A stretch of DNA of 64,000 nt from Chitinophagaceae bacterium (GCA_023229465.1 JALNZE010000009.1:73224-137223); one strand, 5' to 3'. Shown: positions 18,291-26,561, counted from the stretch's first letter. The notes: generated by a model not told the origin, from the letters alone. Numbers and translations are program-made.

Positions 18291-18758
18291 ATGGCTAAAG
18301 CCTTCTTGCTGGCATTTTTACTATCCTGCGCTGAAAGTACCCTTTTGGCGCAAACTCCGGAAGACTCTGTAAAAGCTACGGTAAATAAGTTGTTTACAGC
18401 CATGAAGAATGGAGATGGAGCTACTACGCTACTATGCTTTACCGATAGCGCGGTTCTGCAAACCATTGCCCGTAATAAAGAGGGGGAAACCATTGTTAAG
18501 AATGAAAAAGTGGCCGATTTCGCGACATTGGTGGGAACCATGCCCAAAAATCTGGCCGATGAAAGAATTCAATTTGAGGTAATTAAGGTAGACGGACCAT
18601 TGGCGGTTGTGTGGACACCTTATTCGTTTTATTTAGATGGATTATTCAGTCATTGCGGCGTTAACTCCTTTCAGCTAATCAGGCAAAATGGCCAATGGAA
18701 AATTCATTATTTAATTGATACCAGGCGAAAACAGGGCTGTAGTAGCCAATTGCCTTAA
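18291..18758 (+). CDS. Secreted NTF2-like protein
   Basis: 155 aa from ATG 18291; an in-frame start at 18186 would lie inside the decarboxylase gene and is rejected. A signal peptide (MAKAFLLAFLLSCAESTLLAQ) is followed by the SnoaL/NTF2 helix pattern DSVKATVNKLFTAMKNGDGA and later strands FEVIKVDGPLAVVWTPYSFY and NSFQLIRQNGQWKIHYLIDT. In Bacteroidota such DUF4440-like proteins are common and mostly uncharacterised. Function unknown. It follows the decarboxylase by 37 bases and may be co-transcribed. Confidence 0.75.
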   Translation: MAKAFLLAFLLSCAESTLLAQTPEDSVKATVNKLFTAMKNGDGATTLLCFTDSAVLQTIARNKEGETIVKNEKVADFATLVGTMPKNLADERIQFEVIKVDGPLAVVWTPYSFYLDGLFSHCGVNSFQLIRQNGQWKIHYLIDTRRKQGCSSQLP

Positions 18759-18782
18759 AATCGTACCTGTTACAAAAAAAAT

Positions 18783-18810
18783 AAAAAAGCCCCGCATAAA
18801 AATGCGGGGC
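18783..18810 (-). terminator. Terminator for the small heat-shock gene
   Basis: Perfect 9-bp stem GCCCCGCAT/ATGCGGGGC (18789-18810) with an AAAA loop and an A-run on the left, which is a T-run for minus-strand transcripts. Confidence 0.85.
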
Positions 18811-18852
18811 GTAACCAAAACTAAGCTGTTATGAAACAGATTTTATAAAGTT

Positions 18853-19281
18853 TTACTGAATGCTGATTTGTTGTGGCGTTATGGGCACTTCTTCTTTTTT
18901 AGGAAGAAATACTTTTAATACGCCATTCTCATATTTAGCAAGAATGCCTGCTGTATTGATCTTTTCATCCAGGCTGAAGCTTCTTTTAAAGTTGTTGTAA
19001 CTAAATTCTTTGCGGATGGTCTTGTACTCTTTGTTCTCCGCTTCTTCTTTCTTCTCAAAACTGATGGTCAGTAATCCATTTTCCAGGTTCAGTTTAAAAT
19101 CTTCTTTTGTACGCCCCGGCGCATTCAACTCTACATGATACCCTTCATTGGTTTCATGAATATTAGCGGGAATGGAGCTGACTGGTGCCTGTACATCTTT
19201 GCCCCAATTGGCTGGAAACTGGTTAACCAGTTCAGTAAGGAAGTTTTCAAAATAAACGGGATTGTTTTTTACAAATGTCAT
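18853..19281 (-). CDS. Hsp20/alpha-crystallin small heat-shock protein
   Basis: 142 aa. An alpha-crystallin domain spans about residues 40-130, with YHVELNAPGRTKEDFKLNLE, GLLTISFEKK and the conserved GVLKVFLPK near the end; the C-terminal tail carries the IxI/V-type oligomerisation motif VPI. Acts as an ATP-independent holdase. The upstream region holds two direct repeats CATAATGACCGT and a candidate promoter, which may confer stress control. Confidence 0.95.
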   Translation of the reverse strand: MTFVKNNPVYFENFLTELVNQFPANWGKDVQAPVSSIPANIHETNEGYHVELNAPGRTKEDFKLNLENGLLTISFEKKEEAENKEYKTIRKEFSYNNFKRSFSLDEKINTAGILAKYENGVLKVFLPKKEEVPITPQQISIQ

Positions 19282-19339
19282 AGTGGTAATTTTTAAAGTT
19301 TTACATTTTTGAACCCTCTTTATCTTCTCAAATCATATA

Positions 19340-19373
19340 CCAAATGGTAGATATGAAACTGTATCAGGCAAAA
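19340..19373 (-). promoter_or_regulatory. Candidate promoter for the hsp20 gene
   Basis: On the minus strand TTTTG, 19 bases, then TACCATTTGG, close to the TTTG-N19-TAnnTTTG pattern but with one extra base in the -7 box. Confidence 0.3.
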
Positions 19374-19399
19374 TGATCAAACGATATTACTGAATACGA

Positions 19400-19442
19400 C
19401 ATAATGACCGTTTGTAAGAATATTTGCTGCCATAATGACCGT
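19400..19442. repeat. Two direct repeats CATAATGACCGT between hsp20 and the bacilliredoxin gene
   Basis: Identical 12-base copies at 19400-19411 and 19431-19442, start-to-start distance 31 bases, about three helical turns. They lie in the divergent region between the hsp20 and bacilliredoxin genes and could be an activator or repressor site. Confidence 0.6.
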
Positions 19443-19474
19443 AAAGCCAATTTCTGATGTTTCAACTTTTATAG

Positions 19475-19482
19475 TATTTTTG
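19475..19482 (+). promoter_or_regulatory. -7 box for the bacilliredoxin gene
   Basis: TATTTTTG matches TAnnTTTG, 29 bases before the ATG at 19512. Confidence 0.45.
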
Positions 19483-19511
19483 CAGTCTAAAATAAAAGAG
19501 GAGAAAATAGT

Positions 19512-19928
19512 ATGTATCCAGCAGAGATTGTATTACCGATGAAGGCAGAATTAACTGACGGTGGTTTTGATGAAATGGTTTCGGCCGTGGAAGTAGATGA
19601 AACCTTGCAGAAAGCAGGAACCACATTAGTAGTTATTAACTCAGTATGTGGTTGTGCGGCAGGTAGTTGCAGACCAGGCGTGTTACTGGCTGTTGCCAAT
19701 GCCACCAACCGTCCGGATAGATTAGCCACCAGTTTTGCCGGGTTTGATATTGAAGCGGTAAACCAGGTAAGGGCGCATTTACTACCCTATCCGCCTTCAT
19801 CTCCGGCTATTGCCTTGTTTAAAGATGGCGAGTTGGTAAGTATTGTTGAGCGCCACCAGATAGAAGGACGTCCGGCCCAGGTACTGGCTCAACACCTCAT
19901 TTCTGTTTTTGATGAGTTCTGTAATTAA
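19512..19928 (+). CDS. BrxA/BrxB-family bacilliredoxin
   Basis: 138 aa. Family start MYPAEIVLPMKAELTDGGF and the active-site segment NSVCGCAAGSCRPG with Cys46-Gly-Cys48 and a further Cys53. Bacilliredoxins remove bacillithiol from oxidised protein thiols. The bacillithiol-synthesis gene bshB1 is 6 kb downstream, so the cell probably makes this thiol. Closed by its own terminator. Confidence 0.93.
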   Translation: MYPAEIVLPMKAELTDGGFDEMVSAVEVDETLQKAGTTLVVINSVCGCAAGSCRPGVLLAVANATNRPDRLATSFAGFDIEAVNQVRAHLLPYPPSSPAIALFKDGELVSIVERHQIEGRPAQVLAQHLISVFDEFCN

Positions 19929-19960
19929 ATTTTACCTTAGTTTTGTTCATAGATGGGTTA

Positions 19961-20000
19961 GTAAGTACAGGCTCCACCTTGTGTGGGGCCTTACTTTTTT
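19961..20000 (+). terminator. Terminator after the bacilliredoxin gene
   Basis: GGCTCCAC (19970-19977) pairs with GTGGGGCC (19983-19990) with one wobble, flanked by GTAA/TTAC, followed by six T. Confidence 0.75.
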
Positions 20001-20097
20001 AAGGGCTGACCAAACAATCAATGGTACTTATAATAGTATCATAATTTCTGAGTAACATTGCACCGTTATTATCCATTTAAATTTAGATCAATCATTC

Positions 20098-21252
20098 ATG
20101 TACCCTAATTTATACTACCTTTTTAAAGACATTTTTGGTATCGAACTGACTGGCTTAAAACTGGTTAATTCCTTTGGGTTCTTTGTTGCCATGGCTTTTC
20201 TTATTTGTGCCTGGGTATTAACCATTGAGTTGAGAAGAAAACAACAACAAGGACTGTTTGTGCATACCGAAGAAACCATCACCATCGGGGCCCCTGCCAG
20301 TATAACTGAATTGCTACTCAATTTTCTGATTGGGTTTGTATTTGGCTATAAAATAATTGGCGCTTTTACCATAGCGGATGCACTGAACGATCCGCAGGCT
20401 TTTATTCTTTCCGGAAGAGGTAATTTGGTGATTGGTGTGTTATTAGGATTGCTTTTTGGCGGACTAAAATGGTGGGAGAAGCAGAAGCAAAAACTGGATA
20501 AACCTGAAACAAGAACCGTTCGGATCTGGCCACAGGACAGGGTAGGAGATATTGTAATCTTTGCCGCTTTGTTTGGATTTCTGGGAGCCAAGGTTTTTCA
20601 TAACCTGGAAAACTGGAATGAATTTGCGAAAGATCCCATTAGTTCTTTGATCGCATTCAGCGGCCTAACTTTTTATGGCGGACTCATCTGTGCGGGTGTT
20701 GCCATCATTTGGTATGCCAGGCGCAAAAAGATAAAAGTGGTTCATTTGCTCGATGCAATGGCAACAACTATGATGCTTGCTTATGCACTGGGCAGGATTG
20801 GATGCCAGGTTAGCGGTGATGGAGATTGGGGTATTGTAAATCTACATCCCAAACCATTCAGTTGGCTGCCAGACTGGATGTGGGCATACCAGTACCCGCA
20901 TAATGTAATTGGAGAAGGCACACCCATTCCGGGATGTGTAGGGCCCTATTGTAACCAGTTAGCCTTACCTGTTTATCCTACCGCGTTGTATGAAATTGTT
21001 ATTTGTTTGATTTTATTTTTTGTTTTATGGATGCTAAGGAAAAGAATAAAAGTGGCAGGCCAGATGTTTGGATACTACCTTTTATTTAATGGGGTTGAAC
21101 GATTTTTTATTGAAAAAATAAGGGTAAATACCAGGTATGAATTTCTGCCTTTTCAACCCACACAAGCCGAGTTAATCTCTTTCCTGCTGATACTGGCCGG
21201 CAGTATACTGATTATTAAAGCTAAAAAATGGTTCCCTAAAAATTCAGATTAA
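20098..21252 (+). CDS. lgt: Prolipoprotein diacylglyceryl transferase
   Basis: 384 aa, longer than the 290 aa enterobacterial enzyme but usual for Bacteroidota, with an extended first cytoplasmic/membrane part. About seven or eight membrane helices. The Lgt signature is LAYALGRIGCQVSGDGDWG (Arg and Asn/Gly region), with YPTALYEI and the C-terminal GVERFFIEKIRVN. It transfers diacylglycerol from phosphatidylglycerol to the lipobox cysteine at the inner membrane. The next gene starts 2 bases after its stop. Confidence 0.95.
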   Translation: MYPNLYYLFKDIFGIELTGLKLVNSFGFFVAMAFLICAWVLTIELRRKQQQGLFVHTEETITIGAPASITELLLNFLIGFVFGYKIIGAFTIADALNDPQAFILSGRGNLVIGVLLGLLFGGLKWWEKQKQKLDKPETRTVRIWPQDRVGDIVIFAALFGFLGAKVFHNLENWNEFAKDPISSLIAFSGLTFYGGLICAGVAIIWYARRKKIKVVHLLDAMATTMMLAYALGRIGCQVSGDGDWGIVNLHPKPFSWLPDWMWAYQYPHNVIGEGTPIPGCVGPYCNQLALPVYPTALYEIVICLILFFVLWMLRKRIKVAGQMFGYYLLFNGVERFFIEKIRVNTRYEFLPFQPTQAELISFLLILAGSILIIKAKKWFPKNSD

Positions 21253-21254
21253 TC

Positions 21255-21980
21255 ATGCGTTTTGTTAAGTTCATCAAAGATTTTTTACTTTTTTTTCCGG
21301 TTACCTTCCTGTTCAAACCTTTTTCAAAAAGTTTTCTTTTTTTAGCCTATTTCAATAAGCTTGTATCCTGGATAAGAGCCAACAGAAAACTGTTTGCTTT
21401 CAGTGATTTTTATTCTCCTGTCCGCGACTATACAAAGCGGTTTCAGTTGTATCAATATATACTGGATCATCATTCCAAACCCGACTCAAACTTGCTTTAC
21501 CTTGAGTTCGGAGTGGCAGAAGGGGCTTCCTTTCGCTGGTGGTTAGCAAAAAATAAACAGGCAGAATCCCGTTTTTTTGGATTTGATACTTTTGAGGGAC
21601 TTCCTGAAAAATGGGGTAAATTTTATGAAAAAGGCGATATGCATTTTTCCATGCCTGAAATCAATGACCAGAGAGGGCAATTCATTAAAGGACTTTTTCA
21701 GAATACATTAAATAGTTTTATATACGAACAGGGTGAATTACTTCATTCCCACACAAAAAAAGTGATTCTGATGGATGCCGATCTGTATTCTGCAACCATT
21801 TATACCTTGTCGCAACTCTATCCAACGCTACATAAAGGCGATATCATCCTCTTTGATGAGTTTACCGTTGCCCTGCATGAATTCAAGGCCTATACTGAAT
21901 TTGTGGGAAATTTTTATATCCATCTTAAGCCCATTGCGGCCGTTAATAATTTTTACCAGGTGGCTTTTGAAGTAGCCTGA
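21255..21980 (+). CDS. Class I SAM-dependent methyltransferase (TylF-like)
   Basis: 241 aa. A hydrophobic basic N-terminus (about 1-40) precedes the Rossmann core. LYLEFGVAEGASFRWW is motif I (ExGxxxGxS), FFGFDTFEGLPEKW is the TylF/macrocin O-methyltransferase signature, and VILMDADLYSATIYTL plus DIILFDEF carry acidic metal or substrate residues. Methyl acceptor unknown; relatives act on sugars and small molecules. Overlaps the lgt operon (2-base gap), which is probably a positional rather than functional link. Confidence 0.85.
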   Translation: MRFVKFIKDFLLFFPVTFLFKPFSKSFLFLAYFNKLVSWIRANRKLFAFSDFYSPVRDYTKRFQLYQYILDHHSKPDSNLLYLEFGVAEGASFRWWLAKNKQAESRFFGFDTFEGLPEKWGKFYEKGDMHFSMPEINDQRGQFIKGLFQNTLNSFIYEQGELLHSHTKKVILMDADLYSATIYTLSQLYPTLHKGDIILFDEFTVALHEFKAYTEFVGNFYIHLKPIAAVNNFYQVAFEVA

Positions 21981-22026
21981 TCCTCTGTTTTGTTGCCATT
22001 CATCCCGCGTTTTTACCGTTAAATAC

Positions 22027-22063
22027 AAAACTATGTACTATGTTTAACATGGTACATAGTTTT
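22027..22063. promoter_or_regulatory. Long near-perfect palindrome upstream of the outer-membrane receptor gene
   Basis: AAAACTATGTACTATG (22027-22042) and CATGGTACATAGTTTT (22048-22063) are reverse complements except one G/T wobble, around a 5-base centre. It is 54 bases before the receptor ATG. The ATGTAC/GTACAT half sites look like a dimeric-repressor operator (PadR-type sites have similar ATGT...ACAT ends), but an AT-rich terminator for the upstream genes is an alternative. Confidence 0.55.
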
Positions 22064-22116
22064 ATCCTGTAATTAGTAAACACCAGAACTAAATAAACAT
22101 TAAAAAACTCGGTACA

Positions 22117-24585
22117 ATGAAAAAATTAACAACCATACTAACGGTTATAGGAGTTTTGGTAGCCTCCTTTACCGGCAAAGCGCAATCAGTAACCAACGGA
22201 AAAGTAATCGGAACAGTTACTGCTTTACAGAAACCGGCAGAATCTGCCTCCATTGGCTTATTGAGAACTAAGGATTCAGCACTGGTAAAACTGGCTGTAA
22301 CTGACCATCTTGGTCAATTTGAGTTCGACAATATAAAAGAGGGTAGCTACCTGGTTTCCGTTCAATTGGCTGGATACAACAAATTTTACAGCGCTGCCTT
22401 CGCTATTTCAAACGAGCAGAAGGCATTTACAGTAAAAAACATCCATCTGGCTGAAAACAGTAAAATGCTGGGGGCCGTAACGGTTATTGCACAAAAGCCA
22501 ATGATAGAACAAAAAATTGACCGTACCGTTCTTAACGTAGAGGCCTCTGTTACCAATACAGGCAGTAATGCATTGGATGTATTGGAAAAATCGCCCGGTG
22601 TTTCTGTAGATAAAGACGGGAATATCAGTTTAAAGGGTAAACAGGGCGTTCAGGTATTCATAGACGGAAGACCTACCTACCTGTCGGGAGCTGATCTGGC
22701 TAATATGCTTAGAAATATGCAAAGTACCCAGTTAGACCAGGTAGAAATTATGACCAATCCACCTGCAAAATATGATGCGGCAGGCAATTCGGGTATCATC
22801 AATATCAAAACAAAAAAGAACAAACAGGTTGGGTATAACGGAAGTGTAACAGCGGGTTATGGACAGGGGGTATATCCAAAAATTAATGGAAGCGCCAATA
22901 TGAATTACCGCAATGGTAAAATTAACCTGTTTGGTAATCTTAGCTACGCTTACCGTGAGCGTTTTCAAACACTCAGCATTCAAAGAAAATTTATCGATAT
23001 GGTTTCAAAAGATATTAAATCAAACTTTGATCAGGTTAATAATCTCAGGAATAATGATGAGCCACTCAGTGGTAAATTCGGATTCGATTATTTCGCTTCT
23101 AAAAAAACAACATTGGGTTTGGTGATAAACAGTAGTAAAAGTAACCAGGAATTTACCAGTGAGAGCGCTATTAATATAGCGGATCCCGGGATGATCGTAT
23201 TGAATCAAACCCGCGCCATGGCTATCAATAAGGATGTATGGAAAAACTTCAGTACCAATGCGAACTTACGCCATCAAATAGATACAGCCGGATCAGAATT
23301 AACAGCCGACCTTGATTATATTAAATATACTTCCGGTAATATCCAAAGTTTAACCAATGCCTATTTTACGCCTAACGGTACTCCGTTACCAGGCTATCGC
23401 TCTGATACACTTTATGGAAAACTACCACAGGATATAGCTATTTACAGCGCCAAAATCGATTACGTAAAACCACTGAAAAAGGGGGCAAAATTTGAAGCCG
23501 GTTTTAAGTGGAGCAGCGTAAGTACAAATAATAATGCCGTATATGATAGCTTACTCAATAATAGGCTGGTACCGGATTATGGCAGGACCAATCAATTTAT
23601 CTATAAAGAAAATATCAATGCTGCCTATGTGAATTATAGCCGGCCCATCAATAAAAAATTAAGCGGACAGGTTGGCTTACGGGTAGAACAAACCCATTCA
23701 AATGGTAATCAGGTAACTACTGCTGATCATTTTATCAGGGATTACGTGCAATTCTTCCCTACCCTTTATATTCAATACCAGGCAAACACAAAAAACACTT
23801 ATGTACTGAATTACGGAAAACGGATTGGTAGGCCTGATTACGAAAGTATGAACCCATTTGTTCATTTCTTAGACAAATATACCTATCAACAGGGGAACCC
23901 GAATTTGCAGCCTCAGTTCAGCCATAATATAGAGCTCACGCATACTTACAATGGTTTCTTAACCACTACCCTTAACTATACAAAAACAACTGATATCATT
24001 CAACAGGTATTGGAACAGAATACCGCAAAGAATGAAAGCTATATCAGGCAGGCCAATATTGCCAATCAACGTCAATATGGAATTTCTGTCAACGCCGCTT
24101 TCCCGGTTAACAAATGGTGGACGAGTAATATCTATGTGAATGCGTACAATAATGAGTTTTCAGGTATTATTAACGGAGACCAGGTAACCATTAGTGCCAC
24201 AACCGGCATGTTCAATATAATGGAACAGTTCAAATTTAATAAAGGCTGGGGGGCAGAATTGAGTGGTTTTGGCAGAACAGAAGGTGTTGACGGCGTTTTC
24301 AGAATAAAAGGATTTGGCATGATGAATATGGGCGTTAGCAAACAAATGATGAAAAATAAAGCATCGCTCAAGTTAAGTATCAGGGACCTTTTGTGGAGCC
24401 AAAAAATTAAAGGCGAAAGCAAGTATAGTAATGTAGATGCCAGTTTTCGGCAATATGGAGACTCAAGGGTAGTAAATATTTCTTTCACCTATCGCTTCAG
24501 TAAGGGGAAACCAGGTAATATCCAAAGAAAAAGAGGTGGCGCCAGTGAAGAAGCCAGTCGGATAAAAACGGGTGACAGTCAATAA
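22117..24585 (+). CDS. Outer-membrane beta-barrel/TonB-dependent receptor-like protein
   Basis: 822 aa. Signal peptide MKKLTTILTVIGVLVASFTGKAQS, then a CarboxypepD_reg-like beta-sandwich (about 25-105, GTVTALQKPAESASIGLLRT), then a plug domain (about 125-230: DRTVLNVEASVTNTGSNALD, EKSPGVSVDKDGNISLKGKQ, MTNPPAKYDAAGNSGIINI) and a long beta-barrel. The layout is that of the OMP_b-brl_3 family of Bacteroidota, which lacks a clear TonB box. Substrate unknown; no SusD partner is adjacent, so it is not a polysaccharide-utilisation pair. Regulated possibly by the palindrome upstream; a strong terminator follows. Confidence 0.9.
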   Translation: MKKLTTILTVIGVLVASFTGKAQSVTNGKVIGTVTALQKPAESASIGLLRTKDSALVKLAVTDHLGQFEFDNIKEGSYLVSVQLAGYNKFYSAAFAISNEQKAFTVKNIHLAENSKMLGAVTVIAQKPMIEQKIDRTVLNVEASVTNTGSNALDVLEKSPGVSVDKDGNISLKGKQGVQVFIDGRPTYLSGADLANMLRNMQSTQLDQVEIMTNPPAKYDAAGNSGIINIKTKKNKQVGYNGSVTAGYGQGVYPKINGSANMNYRNGKINLFGNLSYAYRERFQTLSIQRKFIDMVSKDIKSNFDQVNNLRNNDEPLSGKFGFDYFASKKTTLGLVINSSKSNQEFTSESAINIADPGMIVLNQTRAMAINKDVWKNFSTNANLRHQIDTAGSELTADLDYIKYTSGNIQSLTNAYFTPNGTPLPGYRSDTLYGKLPQDIAIYSAKIDYVKPLKKGAKFEAGFKWSSVSTNNNAVYDSLLNNRLVPDYGRTNQFIYKENINAAYVNYSRPINKKLSGQVGLRVEQTHSNGNQVTTADHFIRDYVQFFPTLYIQYQANTKNTYVLNYGKRIGRPDYESMNPFVHFLDKYTYQQGNPNLQPQFSHNIELTHTYNGFLTTTLNYTKTTDIIQQVLEQNTAKNESYIRQANIANQRQYGISVNAAFPVNKWWTSNIYVNAYNNEFSGIINGDQVTISATTGMFNIMEQFKFNKGWGAELSGFGRTEGVDGVFRIKGFGMMNMGVSKQMMKNKASLKLSIRDLLWSQKIKGESKYSNVDASFRQYGDSRVVNISFTYRFSKGKPGNIQRKRGGASEEASRIKTGDSQ

Positions 24586-24649
24586 ATTTCAGAAAATCAT
24601 CGGCGATTTTACATCGTATCTATTTTCTCTCATGTGCATTAAACACTAC

Positions 24650-24678
24650 GGCCCCGATCTCTATCGGGGCCTTTCTTT
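24650..24678 (+). terminator. Terminator after the outer-membrane receptor gene
   Basis: Perfect 9-bp stem GGCCCCGAT/ATCGGGGCC (24650-24671) with a CTCT loop, then TTTCTTT. Confidence 0.85.
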
Positions 24679-24691
24679 AAAATATTCAATA

Positions 24692-24699
24692 TACCTTTG
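24692..24699 (+). promoter_or_regulatory. -7 box for the YajQ gene
   Basis: TACCTTTG matches TAnnTTTG and is 16 bases before the ATG at 24715, so the leader is very short. It also disfavours the in-frame ATG at 24697, which overlaps the box. Confidence 0.5.
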
Positions 24700-24714
24700 T
24701 GCAAATTCATTTTT

Positions 24715-25206
24715 ATGCCATCATTTGATATTGCCAGCGAGGTGGATATCCAGGTATTGGATAACGCTATCAACACTGTTAAAAAAGAAATCAGTACCCG
24801 TTTTGATTTTAGAGGGTCGCCTGTATCTGTAGAACTGAATAAAAAAGACTATCAGATATTGCTGGAAGTTGAGAGTGATATGAAAATGAAACAATTGATT
24901 GATGTATTAATCAGCCGTTCCATGAAACAGGGTATTGATGCCGGCGCTTTTGATTTTAGCAAGGATGCTTACCCCAGTGGCAAAGTAGTAAAGAAAGAAA
25001 TCGGCGTTAGAAACGGTCTGAAACAGGATGATGCCAAGAAGATTGTGAAAATGATCAAAGACAATGGATTTAAGGTTCAGGTTGCCATTATGGATGATAT
25101 TATACGGGTAACCGGTAAAAAAATTGATGATTTACAGGAAGTAATAGCCAAATGCAGGGTCGATAATTTTGGCATTCCGCTGCAATTTGTGAATATGAAG
25201 AACTGA
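24715..25206 (+). CDS. YajQ-family nucleotide-binding protein
   Basis: 163 aa, the normal family length when started at MPSFDIASEVD. Two ferredoxin-like halves: ISTRFDFRGSPVSVELNKKD, the SDMKMKQLIDVL helix, GAFDFSKDAYPSGKVVKKEI and KIVKMIKDNGFKVQVAIMDD. Some YajQ proteins bind cyclic di-GMP or RNA; which applies here cannot be told. Single gene between a terminator and the L31 promoter. Confidence 0.93.
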   Translation: MPSFDIASEVDIQVLDNAINTVKKEISTRFDFRGSPVSVELNKKDYQILLEVESDMKMKQLIDVLISRSMKQGIDAGAFDFSKDAYPSGKVVKKEIGVRNGLKQDDAKKIVKMIKDNGFKVQVAIMDDIIRVTGKKIDDLQEVIAKCRVDNFGIPLQFVNMKN

Positions 25207-25253
25207 GTTAGCCAGGTTTTTGTACCCTAAATAGGCCTAAAATATCAATTTCA

Positions 25254-25285
25254 TTTGGCAAATAGCCTTTTTGGGCCTAATTTTG
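25254..25285 (+). promoter_or_regulatory. Strong promoter for rpmE2
   Basis: TTTG (25254-25257), 20 bases, TAATTTTG (25278-25285): a full -33/-7 match to the Bacteroidota pattern. About 50 bases of leader precede the L31 start. Confidence 0.65.
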
Positions 25286-25338
25286 CAACTCTTTTAATAA
25301 TCGTACGGCCAAATCCGTGCAACCTAAATCTTACAAAT

Positions 25339-25590
25339 ATGAAACAAGGTATCCATCCTGACAATTATCGTTTTGTTGTTTTCAAGGACATGAGCAATGG
25401 AACTACTTTCCTTAGCAAGTCTACCTCAAACACCAGGGAAACCATCCAATGGGAAGATGGCAAAGAATATCCGTTGATTAAACTGGAGATATCCAATACA
25501 TCACACCCTTTTTATACCGGTAAAAATGTACTGGTAGATACAGCGGGCCGTATCGATAAATTTAAAAAGCGTTACGCGAAGAAAGCTTAA
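25339..25590 (+). CDS. rpmE2: 50S ribosomal protein L31, type B (zinc-free)
   Basis: 83 aa. MKQGIHPDNYRFVVFKDMSN, then TSHPFYTGKNVLVDTAGRID and KFKKRYAK define type B L31. It has no CxxC pairs, so it does not bind zinc; in other bacteria such paralogs replace the zinc form under zinc limitation, but in Bacteroidota it is often the only L31. An in-frame ATG at 25255 lies upstream of the promoter box and is rejected. Confidence 0.95.
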   Translation: MKQGIHPDNYRFVVFKDMSNGTTFLSKSTSNTRETIQWEDGKEYPLIKLEISNTSHPFYTGKNVLVDTAGRIDKFKKRYAKKA

Positions 25591-25613
25591 TCTTTCGCTG
25601 ATAAATAGTTTGG

Positions 25614-25645
25614 ATCCCGAAGATTTTTCTTCGGGATTTTTTTTG
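25614..25645 (+). terminator. Terminator after rpmE2
   Basis: Perfect 10-bp stem ATCCCGAAGA/TCTTCGGGAT (25614-25637) with a TTTT loop and a long T-run. Confidence 0.9.
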
Positions 25646-25681
25646 CATTTACTATCCGGCTGGTTAATCCCGTGCAATTAT

Positions 25682-25689
25682 TAACTTTG
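25682..25689 (+). promoter_or_regulatory. -7 box for the bshB1-aguB-aguA unit
   Basis: TAACTTTG matches TAnnTTTG. The bshB1 ATG is 107 bases further on, leaving room for a leader that contains a short ORF. Confidence 0.45.
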
Positions 25690-25708
25690 CCAACGATATT
25701 ACCTTACA

Positions 25709-25789
25709 ATGAAATGGGCCAGGATGCTGATAATGAATAACCAGGATGATAATCAGGCGAATGTTAGGTGTCAAAAACAAAATAAATAG
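25709..25789 (+). CDS. Possible 26-codon leader ORF before bshB1
   Basis: ATG to TAG encodes a hydrophilic 26-residue peptide beginning MKWARMLIMNNQDDN, starting 20 bases after the promoter box and ending 6 bases before bshB1. It has no recognised relatives and could be chance. Confidence 0.2.
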   Translation: MKWARMLIMNNQDDNQANVRCQKQNK

Positions 25790-25795
25790 TATCAC

Positions 25796-26524
25796 ATGAA
25801 ACTGGATATACTTGCTTTTGGTGTTCACCCCGATGATGTGGAGCTTAGTTGTGCCGGAACCCTCATGGCCGCCATGGCCGATGGAAAGAAAGTAGGGATC
25901 ATTGATCTTACCAGGGGAGAATTGGGAACAAGAGGTACCCCGGAAACCCGGTTAACGGAATCATCCAGGGCCGCTACTATTATGGGTATCCCCATTCGGG
26001 AAAACATGGGAATGGCCGATGGCTTTTTTCAAAATGATGCATTCCATCAGCGCAAAGTGATTGAAATGCTGCGAAAATATCAACCCGATATTATTTTTGC
26101 CAATGCCTTTGAAGACAGGCATCCAGACCATGGCCGGAGCGCTAAACTGGTAGCGGATGCGGCATTTCTTTCAGGTCTCAGAAAAATTGAAACCTTCTCA
26201 AATGGAAACCTGCAGGCAATCTGGAAACCCGCTTATGTTTTTCATTATGTGCAGGATCGTTTTATTGAACCTTCCTTTGTAGTAGATATTACCGCCTATA
26301 TGGATAGAAAAATGGAAGCCATCCGTGCCTATGAAACCCAATTTTTTAATCCGGATCTCGCTGAACCCCAAACCTATATATCTTCAGCCCAGTTTATGGA
26401 AACGATCAAAGCCAGAAACCTGATGCTGGGTAAAAGGGTAGGAGTGGGATATGCTGAAGGGTTTAATACGGAAAAAACATTGGGCATTAGAGGATTTGAT
26501 GGGATTATTCAGAATGTAACCTAG
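25796..26524 (+). CDS. bshB1: Bacillithiol biosynthesis deacetylase BshB1
   Basis: 242 aa, LmbE/PIG-L zinc deacetylase fold. FGVHPDDVELSCAG holds the first zinc motif (HPDD), DLTRGELGTRGT the BshB1-specific loop, and FEDRHPDHGRSA the second (HPDH). It removes the acetyl group from GlcNAc-malate to give GlcN-malate, the second step of bacillithiol synthesis. The agreement with the BshB1 subfamily is good across the whole length; bshA and bshC are not in the window. aguB follows after 37 bases. Confidence 0.93.
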   Translation: MKLDILAFGVHPDDVELSCAGTLMAAMADGKKVGIIDLTRGELGTRGTPETRLTESSRAATIMGIPIRENMGMADGFFQNDAFHQRKVIEMLRKYQPDIIFANAFEDRHPDHGRSAKLVADAAFLSGLRKIETFSNGNLQAIWKPAYVFHYVQDRFIEPSFVVDITAYMDRKMEAIRAYETQFFNPDLAEPQTYISSAQFMETIKARNLMLGKRVGVGYAEGFNTEKTLGIRGFDGIIQNVT

Positions 26525-26561
26525 CAGATTAATAATTAATAATTGGATCAATTAAATAGAT

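Noticed and set aside
22117..24585. SusC-type polysaccharide-utilisation receptor
   Set aside because: No SusD-like lipoprotein partner or glycoside hydrolases adjoin, and the protein fits the smaller OMP_b-brl_3 type.
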